Shown here: piece by piece, positions 31,501-41,037 of the stretch | How the letters are laid out: each line of letters begins with the position of its first letter | How positions within the stretch are numbered: the first letter of the stretch is position 1 | DNA from: Leishmania infantum JPCM5 | Taxonomy: Eukaryota > Euglenozoa > Kinetoplastea > Trypanosomatida > Trypanosomatidae | Direction: 5' to 3' | Length of the DNA stretch: 64,000 nucleotides | Assembly (NCBI RefSeq): GCF_000002875.2 | Contig: NC_009400.2 | Span: 313,840-377,839 of the forward strand | Position numbers and translations under genes: made by a program | The notes under the pieces: model-generated | Told to the model about the DNA's origin: nothing | The model's database searches: none | The model's input: only the letters and a program-made list of their open reading frames with translations

Positions 31501-32640
31501 CTTTTTTTCACGGCCAACCCGCCAGCGTTGGTGGGGACGAGGTGCGTTTGTCCCCCGTATCGCGGCGCAAAAAGTGAGTGGGCAAAGATGGGTGAAAGGG
31601 GGGGGGGGGGTGAAAGAAAATAAAATGCGCAGTTCTTTTTTTTGTTCGCTTTTTTTCTGCGGCTTCTTTTGGCCTTTGCTTCTAAGCCTTGCTTTGCTTG
31701 GGGCTGCTTGATTTCACCCCTTCTAAGGGAATGTGCCGCGATCGCTTGGGGGGGGGGGGCTTCTCCAGGATCTTAAAACACAATCGAAGATCGGAGCATG
31801 ATTTTTGTCACAAAAAGGGTCGGCTAGAGCTTTGTTGCTGGGGAAGACTTTTTGGGGTGAAAAAAAGGCTGTGGTGATAAAGGTCATTTATGGCAGCTCT
31901 AAAATAATCCCGCTGGGGCGTTTGATCGCCGATAAGCTCATTCGGGGACTTGTTATTGTTGGCGTGGGGGTGGGTATGGTGAGAAAAGGAAGCAACAGCA
32001 GAACACGCGCGAGGCCCATTGTAGAGGGGCTATTTGTACTGAAGTGGTCCACTGGAAAAGAAACAAACACCGGCGCATCTGGAATTGAAGAGGTTTCCCC
32101 AAGGGCATATCGTTGCTGTTTTCAAGCCGGTGCAGCTGACTTGTTATTTATTCACTTTGACGCAGCATTTTTTATCTTTTGTCCCCCCAGTGCTTGTCGA
32201 TGTCTCCTGGAAAGTGTCGGTGTATCTTTTCGTTCGGGCCGCGCTTTTTTTGTCCCTTAGCCGCGGTTGTGCCTTTTCGCCTTGGTCCAGAGGCTCTTTT
32301 TCCCCGGCGGCAGGAAGCTGAAGCTAATGTGCGCATGTTCTCGGGTGTATCAGTTGTGAATACTCCGATCTTTTCAGATCATGCCATAAATTCGGGTGAA
32401 GGCCGCAGTTGGAGAGGAAGGGGCGCGCCTGCTCTGTGGCTCGAGGGGGCGCCACGGGGTCGGGCCGGGGGGGGTGCGGCAAAAATCGTGTTCTTGGTAG
32501 CATGGTGCGGCCCGCGCTGACCTGGTGGGTGTGGTGTTGCCACCCTTTTGAAGGTCTTGTCCCTGCAGAGGGTGGCTGCTTCGAGGTGGGTTGTTTTTTT
32601 TATGTTCTACGCTGAAGGGGGGGGGTGGCCGGGTGCCGGG
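28600..32640. other. Homopolymer-rich segment with mirrored base skew
   Basis: About 4 kb of sequence with very frequent runs of 4-10 identical bases and no coding signal. Left of about 30.4 kb the plus strand is rich in C and A; right of it the plus strand is rich in G and T. So each half is G/T-rich on the strand that would be transcribed outward. Either this is real composition of the initiation zone, or it is low-quality base calling across a hard region. Open frames of 60-240 codons here are translations of such runs and are rejected. Confidence 0.6.
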
Positions 32641-32956
32641 GATGGCGTCAGGTATGAATCGTGGCTGGCTTGACCCTCGGGGCCCCATCTTGCTAAGTGG
32701 AGGGTGTATGCAACCAGCGTCGCTGGAGGGTCATGCCTGAGAGCTTTTCGAAGTCGCAACACGAAAGTGCTAGTTTGGCCCAAAGACAGGCTCAGCTAGG
32801 GTTGCTTCACAACATGTAATGGCATTTGTGGGACATTGCAGCAGCTGACAGGCTCGCACTCAGTCTTGCGTGGAAAACTGACCACCTGCGTTTGCAGCTC
32901 CGCTTGGCGATCCTCATGCTTTTCTCCTCCGTCTGTTCAATCTTCTCTCTCTTTGC

Positions 32957-32958
32957 AG
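32957..32958 (+). promoter_or_regulatory. Candidate trans-splice acceptor for VPS20
   Basis: A pyrimidine tract (about 32920-32955, ending TCTTCTCTCTCTTTGC) is followed by the first AG at 32957-32958, 58 bases before the VPS20 ATG. Confidence 0.7.
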
Positions 32959-33015
32959 CTCCTTGCAATACACATCGCATCACTTGAGATCGTTGACGGT
33001 GATCCGCTCTCAAAA

Positions 33016-33678
33016 ATGGGACTCAGCGAATCGAAGCCAAAGTTGTCTCAGACGGCAGCGAAGCCGGAGAAGTCGCAAATCACACCTTCTGACAAAGCAC
33101 GCCTCCAGCTGAAGCTTCAGCGAGACAATGTACAGGCAGCTATTCGTAAGTATGAACGCGTTGCGGACCTGGAGCATGAGAAAGCGAAGGAGTTCATGCG
33201 TGTAGGGAACAGGCGCAAGGCGCTATACTGTCTTAAGCGAGAGAAGGCGCAGCAGTCGCAGATCTCTATAGTGACCGACATGTTAGACAATATTCAGCAC
33301 CTGATCGATACTGTCGAGTTTTCCCAGATTCAAAGGGAGGTAGTCGCGGCCATGAAGGACGGCAAGTGCGAGCTGGACAACCTGAACAAAATGCTTGATA
33401 TCGATGACATCGAAAGGCTCATGAATGAAGCAAGTGAATCTATTGAAGAGGCTAACCAGATCAACGCTGTACTTAGCCAGCCTCTTGCCGGGCTTCCCGA
33501 CGACGACGAGCTGCTGCGCGAGTTGGAGCAATCCGCTGGTACACAGAAAGTCGACCAGGAACTCCCCAATCTTACAGTGCCTAGCCATACCCTTCCTCAA
33601 AAGGAATCGAAGTTCAAGAGGAAAGAGGAAGAGAACGAGCAATACGGAGATGCTGTACCTGCTCGTCAGTATGCTTAG
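33016..33678 (+). CDS. VPS20: ESCRT-III subunit VPS20/CHMP6
   Basis: 220 residues from ATG 33016 (MGLSESKPKLSQ). Upstream codons in frame lie across the splice acceptor and are discarded. Gly2 in an MGxxxS-type context predicts N-myristoylation, the hallmark of VPS20/CHMP6 among Snf7-family proteins. Helices 1-2 contain ITPSDKARLQLKLQRDN, equivalent to the CHMP6 'QDKAILQLKQQRD' motif. The core ends with an acidic helix (DDDELLRELEQ, residues 162-172), followed by a MIM2-like ELPNLTVPSHTLP (182-194), which in CHMP6 binds the VPS4 MIT domain. VPS20 links ESCRT-II to Snf7 polymerisation on endosomes, for multivesicular body sorting. It is the first gene of the plus-strand array. Strong call. Confidence 0.93.
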   Translation: MGLSESKPKLSQTAAKPEKSQITPSDKARLQLKLQRDNVQAAIRKYERVADLEHEKAKEFMRVGNRRKALYCLKREKAQQSQISIVTDMLDNIQHLIDTVEFSQIQREVVAAMKDGKCELDNLNKMLDIDDIERLMNEASESIEEANQINAVLSQPLAGLPDDDELLRELEQSAGTQKVDQELPNLTVPSHTLPQKESKFKRKEEENEQYGDAVPARQYA

Positions 33679-33949
33679 TAAGCTACCGAGCTCTTGTTTT
33701 CAAGAAGCTACTCTGCATTAATATTGCGTGTAGATGCAACAGTGAAACAAAACAAAGGCAAAATTTGCTGCTCCCCATGCTGAAGTCGTGGTATGAATTC
33801 AATTCCACTCTCGGCAAGGTGAGAGCCATGGTTCTCAGTGCTACCGATTCGCCGTATGTGCACCTCTTGATTATCTTCTATCTTTCCTTTCCCGTTTCCT
33901 TCTTTCTACTCTGCAACGAAGTCCTACAGTAGCATCCTTGCCTAAGCAA

Positions 33950-34288
33950 ATGGATACCAAAATCAAAGAGCCAGAAGGGCCGTGCAACCTCGAATATGTC
34001 CGTCGCTACACTCAGTCTCTTAACTACCCGCTGGAGAAGACGAGCGATATGTCCGAGGAGATGCGAGCTGACTGCAAAGAGATTGTGGTCAACGCGTTGG
34101 AGAAGCACGAGGATAGCTACGAGATGGCTGCCAAGTATGTCAAGGAGCAGATGGACAAGAAGTTTGGACCTTCCTGGCATTGTGTTATTGGAGAGGGATT
34201 CGGATTTGAGATCACCTATGAGGTGAAGCACCTGATGTACATGTTCCATAGGGGTTTCATTGCTATTGTCGTGTTCAAGGGCCTCTAA
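33950..34288 (+). CDS. Dynein light chain, LC8 type
   Basis: 112 residues from ATG 33950 (MDTKIKEPEG). Residues ~32-112 match LC8: DMSEEMRADCKEIVVNALEK, AAKYVKEQMDKKFGPSWHC and the closing hydrophobic strands FIAIVVFKGL. LC8 is a homodimeric hub that binds dynein intermediate chains and many short linear motifs, in both cytoplasmic and axonemal dynein. Canonical LC8 is 89 residues; this one has about 25 extra N-terminal residues and several substitutions in the groove strand (GEGFGFEITYEVKH against GRNFGSYVTHETKH), so it is a divergent, possibly axonemal paralogue. A pyrimidine tract at 33865-33915 followed by AG at 33920-33921 is a plausible splice acceptor. Confidence 0.92.
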   Translation: MDTKIKEPEGPCNLEYVRRYTQSLNYPLEKTSDMSEEMRADCKEIVVNALEKHEDSYEMAAKYVKEQMDKKFGPSWHCVIGEGFGFEITYEVKHLMYMFHRGFIAIVVFKGL

Positions 34289-34605
34289 GGTGGTGTTTAT
34301 AGCACTTTGACTTCTCATGTATACAGCTTTACGGAAGAAACGCAAGAAATTGAGCTGCCATCTCAGCGGGCCACGGCTACAATGACGTAGGTTCATCTGC
34401 GCAGGTTGGAATACTCAGCGCAAAAGGTGTCAGAGATGCCATGGATGACAACTTGTCTTCCTTTCGATTTGCCAGTGCTTTCTCTACGTGTGTGTGTGTG
34501 AGCGGAGTATTCGTGAGGCTATGCTGTCATTGTGTCCCCCACTCTCTCTTGTCGTGCGAAAGAACCAGTATCTTTCCGACCACCACGTTTTCAAGTACCA
34601 CAGTG
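34289..34605. other. Short intergenic region before GT4 gene
   Basis: About 0.3 kb. The GT frame is open upstream to 34441 but that part is Cys/Ser/Phe-rich and contains the likely splice acceptor (AG at 34561-34562 after a CT-rich tract), so it is read as 5' leader. Confidence 0.65.
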
Positions 34606-36000
34606 ATGGCCAAGGAGTGGCTGATCTTCGCCTTGGGCACTAACAACTGGCAAGGGTCAGGGCAGTTTGCCCCTGGGTCTGGTATTCTCCACCAAGGACA
34701 GCACATTGCCATGAACTCACTGGAAAAGTGCCACTGCTACTCGATTTGGCCCTCTGATCTCCAAAAGACCCCAACGGATCGTGATGACTACCGCGTGTAC
34801 GAGATTCCTCACCCGATTCCCATCTGCGAGAGTGTCGGACCACAGAGCAGCAAGAGATGGCACTCTATGACCGACGAGGAAGTAACAAGCTACTGCGACA
34901 ATCTGCTGAAGGAGTGCACTGACTTCATCGAGTACATCGAGAATAAGCACGGCAAGCGTATCAACCTCTTTCTCGCTCATCATTGCTTCATGAATCCTGT
35001 GATTATGTCTGAGATCAACGAGCGTCGTGTGGCACAAGGGATTCCGAAGGTGCCACTTGTGGTCTTCGCGCATGGCACAGCTCTCAAGATGTACGAGAAT
35101 GAAATCAACAAGTTACCAGAGTTTCCCATGAAGTACTACGACTGGATTCGCGGCACGAAGAATATCTTCGAGAGCACTGGTCATGTCTCCGGTGTTTTTG
35201 CCGTCTCGGCACCGCAGAAGAATAGCTTTGAAAAGCTGTTTCCACTTTTTCCCAAAGAGCGCGTCGCCATCACACCCTGCGGCTACAACCAGCTGGTGTT
35301 CCATCCAATACAAGGGATGACACGCGAAAAGGCTTTCGGCCACATGCCCCAGGTTCTCTACGACGGATTCGATGCCACCCAGCTCTCATCCGTGCAGCGC
35401 CACGTGGCTTCTGATCAACGCATCTCTGACGTGAACGCTTACGACAGGGTCGTTGTTTTTTGTGGCCGCTTTGCTCACTGGAAGCGGATCGACTCCGTCC
35501 TAAAGGCTGCCAGTATGTGGGAGAAAGAGGACAAGAGGATCCTTACTCTGATCTTTGGTGCCGGCTCTCAGGAAACTCGAAAGCTGTATGTGGACATGGC
35601 CTATCAGACGCTGGGGCTGAAAGACACCTTCTTCCTGGGACCTCAGAGTCAGCCTGATCTAGCCAACGTCTACACTGTTGCGGATGTTTCTGTGTTCCCG
35701 AGCCATGATGAGCCCTTCGGACTTGTGTTCATCGAGTGCATGGGGTGCGGAACACCTGTGGTCGGTGCCAAATCCGGTGGCCCGCTGGACTTTGTTAACG
35801 ACGAGGTTGGTGCCTTGGTGGACGAAGGTACAAACGACGAGGTTGCCGAGCGTGTCTATGCTGCGGTGAAGCAGGCTCTCGCGGAGGACTGGAAGAAGAC
35901 AAAAGGGGACCAATGCGAGCAGTATGCGCTCAAGAAGTTCAGCCTCACCTCGCAGGCAGAATTGATGCTTCAGTTCGTGGAGAGCCACTTTACCAAGTGA
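34606..36000 (+). CDS. GT-B fold glycosyltransferase, family 4 type
   Basis: 464 residues from ATG 34606 (MAKEWLIFALGTNNWQGSG); the next frame-compatible ATG upstream lies before the splice site. The C-terminal domain (about 280-450) has the GT4 pattern: FCGRFAHWKRID (286-296, the 'GRl...Kgid' donor-site motif), LIFGAG (315-320), then the E-x7-E motif Glu369-Glu377 (EPFGLVFIE) followed by CGTPVVGAKSGGPLDFV. The N-terminal domain has a glycine-rich acceptor loop GSGQFAPGSG (17-26). Retaining glycosyltransferases of this family transfer sugar from a nucleotide-sugar donor; the donor and acceptor cannot be read from sequence. No signal peptide or membrane span is seen, so it is probably cytosolic. 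Fold call strong, substrate unknown. Confidence 0.88.
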   Translation: MAKEWLIFALGTNNWQGSGQFAPGSGILHQGQHIAMNSLEKCHCYSIWPSDLQKTPTDRDDYRVYEIPHPIPICESVGPQSSKRWHSMTDEEVTSYCDNLLKECTDFIEYIENKHGKRINLFLAHHCFMNPVIMSEINERRVAQGIPKVPLVVFAHGTALKMYENEINKLPEFPMKYYDWIRGTKNIFESTGHVSGVFAVSAPQKNSFEKLFPLFPKERVAITPCGYNQLVFHPIQGMTREKAFGHMPQVLYDGFDATQLSSVQRHVASDQRISDVNAYDRVVVFCGRFAHWKRIDSVLKAASMWEKEDKRILTLIFGAGSQETRKLYVDMAYQTLGLKDTFFLGPQSQPDLANVYTVADVSVFPSHDEPFGLVFIECMGCGTPVVGAKSGGPLDFVNDEVGALVDEGTNDEVAERVYAAVKQALAEDWKKTKGDQCEQYALKKFSLTSQAELMLQFVESHFTK

Positions 36001-36571
36001 TACGCTCGTGTGTGAAATATTTCTAGAGAGCTAACGGAACTCGTTCTCTCTGCCTCTTTCTTTTCGCGCCCTTTTTCACTTTCATACACAAACGCCTTGG
36101 TTTCATTCGTTACTTTTCATGCAATGGCAAGTGATTCTATCAGTGCGGCCTCTTCTTGGAGGCTGAATGTGAATACTTTGATCTATTTAAACACAGTTCT
36201 TTTGCTGGTGATTGTGTTCTTACCTTATCATCGAAAAACAAAAACTGTTCTCTTCCATTTATCACCATTGATCAAGCTCCTGCTTCTCACTAGTGTCCAC
36301 TCAGCGGCCACAGCTCGATTCTCATCTCGCAACGTGTCTCTTTCCTCATGGCTGTCGCACTGCGCACTGGGAGACTTGCGCTATCGTGCGCGTTCTCTTT
36401 CTAGTCGTCAGGTGGAAAAGCAGCAAGTTTTCTACCTCGCAGCCCCACGTACTTGCGCTCGCTCTACAACAGCTTCTTCTTTTACTTTCTCTACTTCATA
36501 CTTTCTCTCTTTGTCTCGCTTTCCCTCATGTGATTGGCAGAAACTCATTGAAAGTGAAGCAGCTCCAAGCG
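36001..36571. other. Intergenic between GT4 and methyltransferase
   Basis: 0.57 kb without a gene. It ends in a strong 65-base pyrimidine-rich tract (about 36475-36530) and AG at 36539-36540. Upstream codons in frame with the methyltransferase cross this site. Confidence 0.65.
36539..36540 (+). promoter_or_regulatory. Candidate trans-splice acceptor for methyltransferase
   Basis: Long CT-rich tract ending in GATTGGCAG; the AG lies 31 bases before the ATG at 36572. Confidence 0.75.
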
Positions 36572-38038
36572 ATGAGGCTTCTGAGCAAAGTGATCGTCGG
36601 AACCACCTGCGTCACGATCTTCTGTGGTAGCGCCTACGTGGCTGCAATCACTCTTGCTCCACCCCCAAATTACACAGTAAGCAACAATGACCGGCTGAAA
36701 AGTTACGACAAGCTGTCCATCGACAATCTGTACGAGAAAAAGACGAAGTGTCAAGAGTTTTACCTGGGCCTCAGTCGGTGGCGGCGGAAGATGTTACGGG
36801 ACGAAGGCCTGCTTCGCGGGCGGGTGCTGGAGGTTGGTGCCGGGTGCATGGGAAACTACGCGTACTACCCCCACAAGTACTTCAGTGACGATTCGGAGGT
36901 CCAGCGACACTTGAGGGGCATGCTGGGCCGCAGAGACGATACCCAGGCAGCAGGCAGCGGCGACAACTCCACTAGCTACATGCTGCAGCATATTGAGAAG
37001 GAAAACCCGTGCGACGAGATCGTGCTGTGCGATCGGTCAGCCGGCATGGTTCAGTCATGCATCGCAAAGATACAGAGTCGGCTGGGCTACACTCCGTATC
37101 GGTACCCCGACTACGACCTTGCTGGGATTCGAAATTCGATTGAGGCGCGTGTCCACGCTCAGCACGACGCACAAAGACTGGGGCCCGACTCAGCTGACAA
37201 AGCCGCTTTGCGAAAGAGAAAGATTGTGCGTGAAGACGGGACCGTGCAGGAAGTACTGGTGACACCCCTGAGCGGGACTGAAGAGGAGGAGTTTCTGGAG
37301 GCAACATCCTCGCAGACGAACTTGGCTGCCGATGCCATAATCGTGCCTGTTCTGCAAGCGCTTGGCACCGGCGACAAACTGCCGCTTCTCTCCAAGGAAG
37401 GGGAGACCACACTGGCGCGACGTGAACGCGAAGTTCAGGCACGCGGGGAGTTTCGACGCCGGGTCGAGAGCAAGCTTCAGCGCGAAGAGAGGCTGAGCAT
37501 GCTCAAGCGTGGACGCGCCGACGTCTCTGCTGCCGATGCTTCAACGGCTGAAAAGAACCAACTGATCGAGGTGCCTCCAGAGCTTCGCGGCGGCAATCGT
37601 GAACTTGAAAGGCAGCCCTTGTTTGCCGTAGCCAACTACGCCGCAGAGCAGCTCCCGTTCCCTGACAACAGCTTCGACACTGTGGTGGACATGTTCGGTC
37701 TGTGCAGCTTCGATGACCCAGTGCGAGCTTTACGTGAGCTGTCGCGCGTGTGCAAACCGGGAGGAAAGCTGCTTCTCATCGAACACGGAAAGGGCCACTC
37801 TACTCGTGTCAACAATCACCTCGATAAATGGGCGCCGCGGCACGCGAAGAGCTGGGGGTGCTGGTGGAATAGGGATATTCGGCGCGTGATTCGCCTGAGC
37901 GGGCTCTCTGTGGAGAAGTGGGAAAGCAAGCACTTTGGGACGTCGCACTACATTATCGCAAAGCCGTACAAATCTATGGAGGAGTGGGACAGGTTCGAAC
38001 TGCAGCGCAAGCAGCAGGCGAGGAAATCTGCCGTTTAG
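36572..38038 (+). CDS. Membrane-anchored class I methyltransferase, OMS1/METTL7-like
   Basis: 488 residues from ATG 36572 (MRLLSKVIVG). Residues ~5-29 are one hydrophobic segment after two basic residues, fitting a mitochondrial or membrane anchor. SAM-binding motif I is VLEVGAGCMGNY (85-96). An acidic motif VLCDRSAGMV follows at 151-160. The later half gives AAEQLPFPDNSFDTVVDMFGLCSF (357-380), the post-I/motif II region, RVCKPGGKLLLIEHG (392-406) and HYIIAKP near the end. This order matches yeast OMS1, a mitochondrial inner-membrane methyltransferase, and METTL7 proteins. Between motif II-like CDRS and the FPDNSFD block lies about 195 residues of charged, variable sequence splitting the Rossmann fold. 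Substrate unknown. Confidence 0.88.
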   Translation: MRLLSKVIVGTTCVTIFCGSAYVAAITLAPPPNYTVSNNDRLKSYDKLSIDNLYEKKTKCQEFYLGLSRWRRKMLRDEGLLRGRVLEVGAGCMGNYAYYPHKYFSDDSEVQRHLRGMLGRRDDTQAAGSGDNSTSYMLQHIEKENPCDEIVLCDRSAGMVQSCIAKIQSRLGYTPYRYPDYDLAGIRNSIEARVHAQHDAQRLGPDSADKAALRKRKIVREDGTVQEVLVTPLSGTEEEEFLEATSSQTNLAADAIIVPVLQALGTGDKLPLLSKEGETTLARREREVQARGEFRRRVESKLQREERLSMLKRGRADVSAADASTAEKNQLIEVPPELRGGNRELERQPLFAVANYAAEQLPFPDNSFDTVVDMFGLCSFDDPVRALRELSRVCKPGGKLLLIEHGKGHSTRVNNHLDKWAPRHAKSWGCWWNRDIRRVIRLSGLSVEKWESKHFGTSHYIIAKPYKSMEEWDRFELQRKQQARKSAV

Positions 38039-38751
38039 CGGAGCAGCACTGCCTTTTCCGGAAAGGAGGCACAACGTCTCGGCGTGTGCTCGAAGTGGCA
38101 CAGGTTAGAGCACCCCGGTTGTGTCTCTCAACGTGCCGTCGCTTTCGTACCCAATGGTGTACTTATGCGCCTTCTCGTGCTTGTTTTGTGGAATGATAGG
38201 GCACGCGTGTATCGTGCACAGCAGCGCCCGCACGAGTTTCAGTGTCTGAGGTGTGGTACATTATGTGTTTGTTTTAGCTGCCTCGCTGTCGCGAGCTGCA
38301 CTCACATCTTCGTTTAAAGCAAGAGATCTTCTGAGCGGGGCATGCCTTGTAGCTCTCCCGCAGTGCTTTCCACGAACAGCCCAACTCTTTTTCCGTGTTT
38401 CTCTTGCTCTTGTCGCGGTGGCTACCTCTTTTACTGGCGCAGGCAAGCATGGCGGCCTACTGGCAGTCGCAGCACCGCTGCAGCGGCGAGGCCGCCCCCG
38501 GGCTTCACGTTCCCAAATGACCCCCCTCCCTCCCCTCGCTGTTCTCTCTGTGCCTTCTCTTGGGCTGCTTCTTTGGCAGCGATTCCTCTCATGCCCCTCT
38601 TTCCCGTCCTCCTCTTTTTTTTTTGCTGTTCTGACAGGACGCTAGCGGCAACTGCTGTTGAGTACAGCTGGCGCCTTCATTCACGAATCGACATCCTCAC
38701 TCTCGCAGTCTTGCTCTTTTCCTCGACACCCCCTTCTCGGACATCGAAGAA
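38039..38751. other. Intergenic before 761-residue protein
   Basis: 0.7 kb without a gene. A pyrimidine tract with a run of T (about 38590-38628) ends in GACAG, giving a likely splice acceptor at 38636-38637. Confidence 0.6.
38636..38637 (+). promoter_or_regulatory. Candidate trans-splice acceptor
   Basis: First AG after the CT- and T-rich tract at 38590-38628; 115 bases before the ATG at 38752. Confidence 0.65.
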
Positions 38752-41037
38752 ATGGCAGTGGCGTACCCGAGCGAGGAAGACGCGAGCGTGCTGGTTGGCT
38801 TCACAGAGTTTTTTACACAGCAGGAGGGCGTGCATGCGCTTCTTCGCGTCACCGAGCAAGATGTGCAAACAGTGAGGAGCGCATGCAGTTCTGTGCTAGC
38901 GCATCTCAGCAACACAAGCCGGCTTATTCTTGCCTCCATCCCTCTCAATCAGGCAGAGCCCGCTCAGCTTGTCATGGGAAACAATGGCAGAGGCATAGCG
39001 TATCAGGTGGGCAGCGTCTATCCTCACGTGCTACAGCACAGCAGTCCTATGGGATACAACATCACCCTGTCCGAGTCTGCGGGGGCCGCACCACCGCTTC
39101 TTCACCACCCAAAGTCATTTCTAGGGTCGCAGCTCGACGCGATCGACTTCATGGCGGCGGAGCTGGAAAGCGCCAAGGACACGCTGCTATCTTTGAACGC
39201 GAGGTACGCATACTTGTGGACCACGAATGTGGGCGAGCTGCGCCGGTGCATTGCACAAGACGAAAGACGTCAGAAGGTGCAGCAGCCGATGTGTAAGCAT
39301 GCTCAGATGAGGGCCGCTTCGATTGAGGAGGAGACACAGAAGAGGCTAGCACACAGCCCCACGGATGAAGTGGGACTGAGAGACGCAGCACTTCAGCAGG
39401 GTGACGCGCAGGGCATAGCTGAGAGGGCGCCGAAGAAGGACCCTCAAGCAGAGGCGCCCTCTGAGTCATCTGCGCAGGCGCCAACGTACCGCACGCTGCT
39501 GGCGCTGGACCCTTCGCAGCTGCCATCGATCCAAGTCCAGCGAAGCTTCATGAAGTTCATTCAGGCGTGCTTGTCTCTGCTAGAGTGGGCGGACAGCGTC
39601 TTAGGGCTGCTCTCTGGCAGGGACGATGTACCGAAGGCTGGTACATTCGAGGTGCCGGTGCAGCGGGAGTCGTCGCAGCGCCGAGTCGACACGGCTCGCG
39701 AGGCAAGCGAGCAGAGGCCGACAAACCAGGCAACCACATCAGCTGGTGGGCGCCCCGGCACCAAGGCTGTGCGTGTTCTCCGCTACGAGATACGCGACGT
39801 GAGCCACATATACGACATGTTATACCAGCAGGCGGAATGCTTCTATCTCCCAGAGTACGCCCTGTATGATGCACGCATAAAGCAACGACTCCTGCATCCG
39901 TCCTACTACTACGCCCTGCGCATTCTTATCGAGGACGCAACGACTGAGATGACTCGTCTGGAACACATCGCTGCTTCTCGGCCGGATTTGGTGCGCGCCG
40001 ACGCTGGCCTGTCGCCGTTTGAAGCGTATCGACGCGGCGCCTTTGTCCCCTACCCTGAGTTCTTAGGAATGGGCGTGAGCCCATCTTTGCCTGCTGCGCA
40101 CGGCAGGGTAGCCATGGAAAGCGGCGAGCCAGCCAGGATTGTCTTCCGGCCTGCGCTGCCTCAGTTCGCGTTTCTTCGCAACACGCTGCGGGTGCTTCTC
40201 AGCGTCTGCATCAACGAGGACGACCTAACGAGTTTCAAGCGCTATGAGGAGTTGTACCAGACGCTTGTGGGAAGCGCCAGGGATGCAGTGGTTGAGCTGC
40301 AACACCTCCCAAAGCCTACCCCTCCCCTTCTCGAGCCTGCTGCGCAGAGCATGTTTGGCAATCGACTTGCCGTGACGGCTGGCCGCCCGCGCTACGAGCT
40401 AGTATTAGTTTCGGACGAGAGCAGCGCGCAGGAGGCGAGGTCGGGTGGCAAAGTGGCGTGGGTGATATCCGCTGAGGACCGCGGCCGATTGCGCGCCGGA
40501 TTTGAGGCGTACTGGGAGTTGCGGGACGGCGTGCACTCCCTAAAGCTGTCTCTCGACAAGGACATTCGCCGCAAAGATAAGACTCACCGCACCCGTGTGC
40601 TTGACGCGTGCGTTGCACGTGAGAAGGACCTGGTGGCGATCACGGCCCTCGAGCGCGAGCGGGAGCTCCAAGAGGCGGAGCACCGCTCCCGACGTGAGAA
40701 CGGTGGCTGGTTGGGGGCGGCACGAGCGTCACTGCGGTCACTGGCCGGGATCGCTACCTGCAAGGCCGAGGTTCAAATGGAGGATCTTGGCATTCCGACG
40801 CCCCTAGAGCGCGACGATGCTGGTGCTGTCATGACGACCACCTCGCCCTACCACGCGGAGAAAACGTTGCTGCAGGAGAGCGTGAATCGACTCTGGAGCG
40901 CTGTGGAGGCGCATGGTGTGCACATGGAACGTGAGTACCCGGGCCTGTTCTACCGCAGCGAGAGGCAGCGTTGGGCAAGTCGTGTCGGCTCATTGATCGA
41001 AAAGGCTAACGCAGTCGGCGTGGTCTTCTCTCCTTGA
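38752..41037 (+). CDS. Conserved-type hypothetical protein, mostly helical
   Basis: 761 residues from ATG 38752 (MAVAYPSEEDASVL). I recognise no family. The protein alternates helical segments (residues ~20-65, 125-165, 380-430, 465-510, 575-650) with a charged disordered stretch (~175-245, rich in Gln, Ala, Glu). It has no signal peptide or membrane span. Coding-like composition is even from start to end, and it sits in the plus-strand array with its own splice acceptor, so it is very probably a real gene. The helical pattern is compatible with a tethering-complex or mitotic-type scaffold, but nothing specific supports that. Function unknown. Confidence 0.82.
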   Translation: MAVAYPSEEDASVLVGFTEFFTQQEGVHALLRVTEQDVQTVRSACSSVLAHLSNTSRLILASIPLNQAEPAQLVMGNNGRGIAYQVGSVYPHVLQHSSPMGYNITLSESAGAAPPLLHHPKSFLGSQLDAIDFMAAELESAKDTLLSLNARYAYLWTTNVGELRRCIAQDERRQKVQQPMCKHAQMRAASIEEETQKRLAHSPTDEVGLRDAALQQGDAQGIAERAPKKDPQAEAPSESSAQAPTYRTLLALDPSQLPSIQVQRSFMKFIQACLSLLEWADSVLGLLSGRDDVPKAGTFEVPVQRESSQRRVDTAREASEQRPTNQATTSAGGRPGTKAVRVLRYEIRDVSHIYDMLYQQAECFYLPEYALYDARIKQRLLHPSYYYALRILIEDATTEMTRLEHIAASRPDLVRADAGLSPFEAYRRGAFVPYPEFLGMGVSPSLPAAHGRVAMESGEPARIVFRPALPQFAFLRNTLRVLLSVCINEDDLTSFKRYEELYQTLVGSARDAVVELQHLPKPTPPLLEPAAQSMFGNRLAVTAGRPRYELVLVSDESSAQEARSGGKVAWVISAEDRGRLRAGFEAYWELRDGVHSLKLSLDKDIRRKDKTHRTRVLDACVAREKDLVAITALERERELQEAEHRSRRENGGWLGAARASLRSLAGIATCKAEVQMEDLGIPTPLERDDAGAVMTTTSPYHAEKTLLQESVNRLWSAVEAHGVHMEREYPGLFYRSERQRWASRVGSLIEKANAVGVVFSP

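Larger units (their letters stand above)
27341..33015. promoter_or_regulatory. Divergent strand-switch region (probable Pol II initiation zone)
   Basis: All genes to the left are on the minus strand and all to the right on the plus strand, and no gene is supported between the calflagin and VPS20 starts. In Leishmania such divergent strand-switch regions are where RNA polymerase II transcription of both polycistronic units begins, marked by acetylated histone H3. No TATA-type promoter is expected or seen. I looked for tRNA or snRNA genes here and found none convincing. The segments 27.34-28.6 kb and 32.65-33.0 kb have normal texture; the middle is anomalous (separate entry). Confidence 0.75.
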
